Positions 63,959 to 64,000 of a stretch of DNA of 64,000 bases are shown in pieces. This stretch comes from Mycobacterium marseillense (lineage in GTDB: Bacteria > Actinomycetota > Actinomycetes > Mycobacteriales > Mycobacteriaceae). Numbering within the stretch: the first letter of the stretch is position 1; each line of letters opens with the position of its first letter. The DNA lies in the NCBI RefSeq assembly GCF_010731675.1, contig NZ_AP022584.1, positions 2,480,001 to 2,544,000 on the forward strand, given 5' to 3'. Below the pieces are notes generated by a model that was not told the origin of the DNA, ran no database searches, and worked only from the letters and a program-made list of their open reading frames with translations. The translations under genes and the position numbers were made by a program.

Positions 63959-64000
63959 AGTAGGCCCCGCTCCAGGAACCGCGCCCACACCAGCGCACCG
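63955..64000 (-). CDS. mnhF: Cation/proton antiporter subunit F (MnhF), C-terminal end only
   Basis: Reading leftward from the window edge, the last 14 codons before a TGA spell G-A-L-V-W-A-R-F-L-E-R-G-L-L, the usual end of MnhF (F-L-E-R-G). The TGA overlaps the mnhG GTG. The rest of the gene lies outside the window, so the assignment rests on this short tail and gene order. Confidence 0.65.
   Translation of the reverse strand, partial: GALVWARFLERGLL

Overview
The window is high-GC chromosomal DNA from a slow-growing Mycobacterium, most likely the M. avium complex or a close relative. This rests on tandem PPE genes, a MIRU-type 53-bp repeat, a 13E12-family DUF222/HNH gene, frequent GTG/TTG starts with ATGA/GTGA stop-start overlaps, and gene order that follows (from memory) the M. 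tuberculosis block Rv3136 to Rv3171c. Departures from that block, such as the 9.2-18 kb operon and everything after 47.8 kb, mark accessory content.

Layout. 0-2.3 kb: two PPE51-like genes, the first cut by the window edge. 2.3-9.1 kb: a small membrane protein, hisN, the paired acyl-CoA dehydrogenases fadE24/fadE23, a PdxI/YdbC-type aldo-keto reductase, and two medium-chain reductases including fadB4. 9.2-17.4 kb: a tightly packed catabolic operon with a homogentisate-dioxygenase-like cupin, alpha/beta hydrolase, class III CoA-transferase, HMG-CoA-lyase-like enzyme, TetR regulator, acyl-CoA dehydrogenase, aminoglycoside-phosphotransferase-like kinase, DUF6285-like small protein and a SnoaL-like protein. 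The dehydrogenase/kinase/small-protein trio resembles the LvaC/LvaA/LvaB module for 4-hydroxyacyl-CoA catabolism and is the most interesting system here. 17.4-18.4 kb: a YceI-like protein and an atypical response-regulator receiver.

18.7-34.2 kb: the complete 14-gene nuoA-N operon for respiratory complex I (proton-pumping NADH:quinone oxidoreductase), almost every junction translationally coupled. 34.3-35.9 kb: a TetR gene divergent from an LCM-family methyltransferase around a clear operator. 35.9-40.1 kb: a leftward MoxR/DUF58/membrane-protein operon (Rv3162c-Rv3166c type). 40.2-41.7 kb: a 13E12-family gene whose start overlaps an SOS box. 41.7-47.8 kb: SDR, TetR, Rv3168-like kinase, Rv3169-like protein, aofH and a haloperoxidase-like hydrolase.

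47.9-60.3 kb is an accessory, stress-flavoured region: a Tat-exported amine oxidase, an AraC regulator, a glycosyltransferase, a STAS-HATPase fusion, a large catalase with a C-terminal DJ-1-like domain, a small basic Rho-N-like protein, a nucleotidyltransferase, an acyl-CoA-dehydrogenase-like/PIG-L/EEP cluster, DUF3349, a CsbD-like protein and an NAD-binding protein. Several of these genes have SigF-type promoter motifs (GTTT-N14-16-GGGTA). 60.3-64 kb: a leftward Mrp/Mnh cation-proton antiporter cluster (F partial, G, MbhD, MbhE-B fusion, C, D) with no MrpA-sized subunit in view. I see no rRNA, tRNA, CRISPR array, prophage or insertion sequence.
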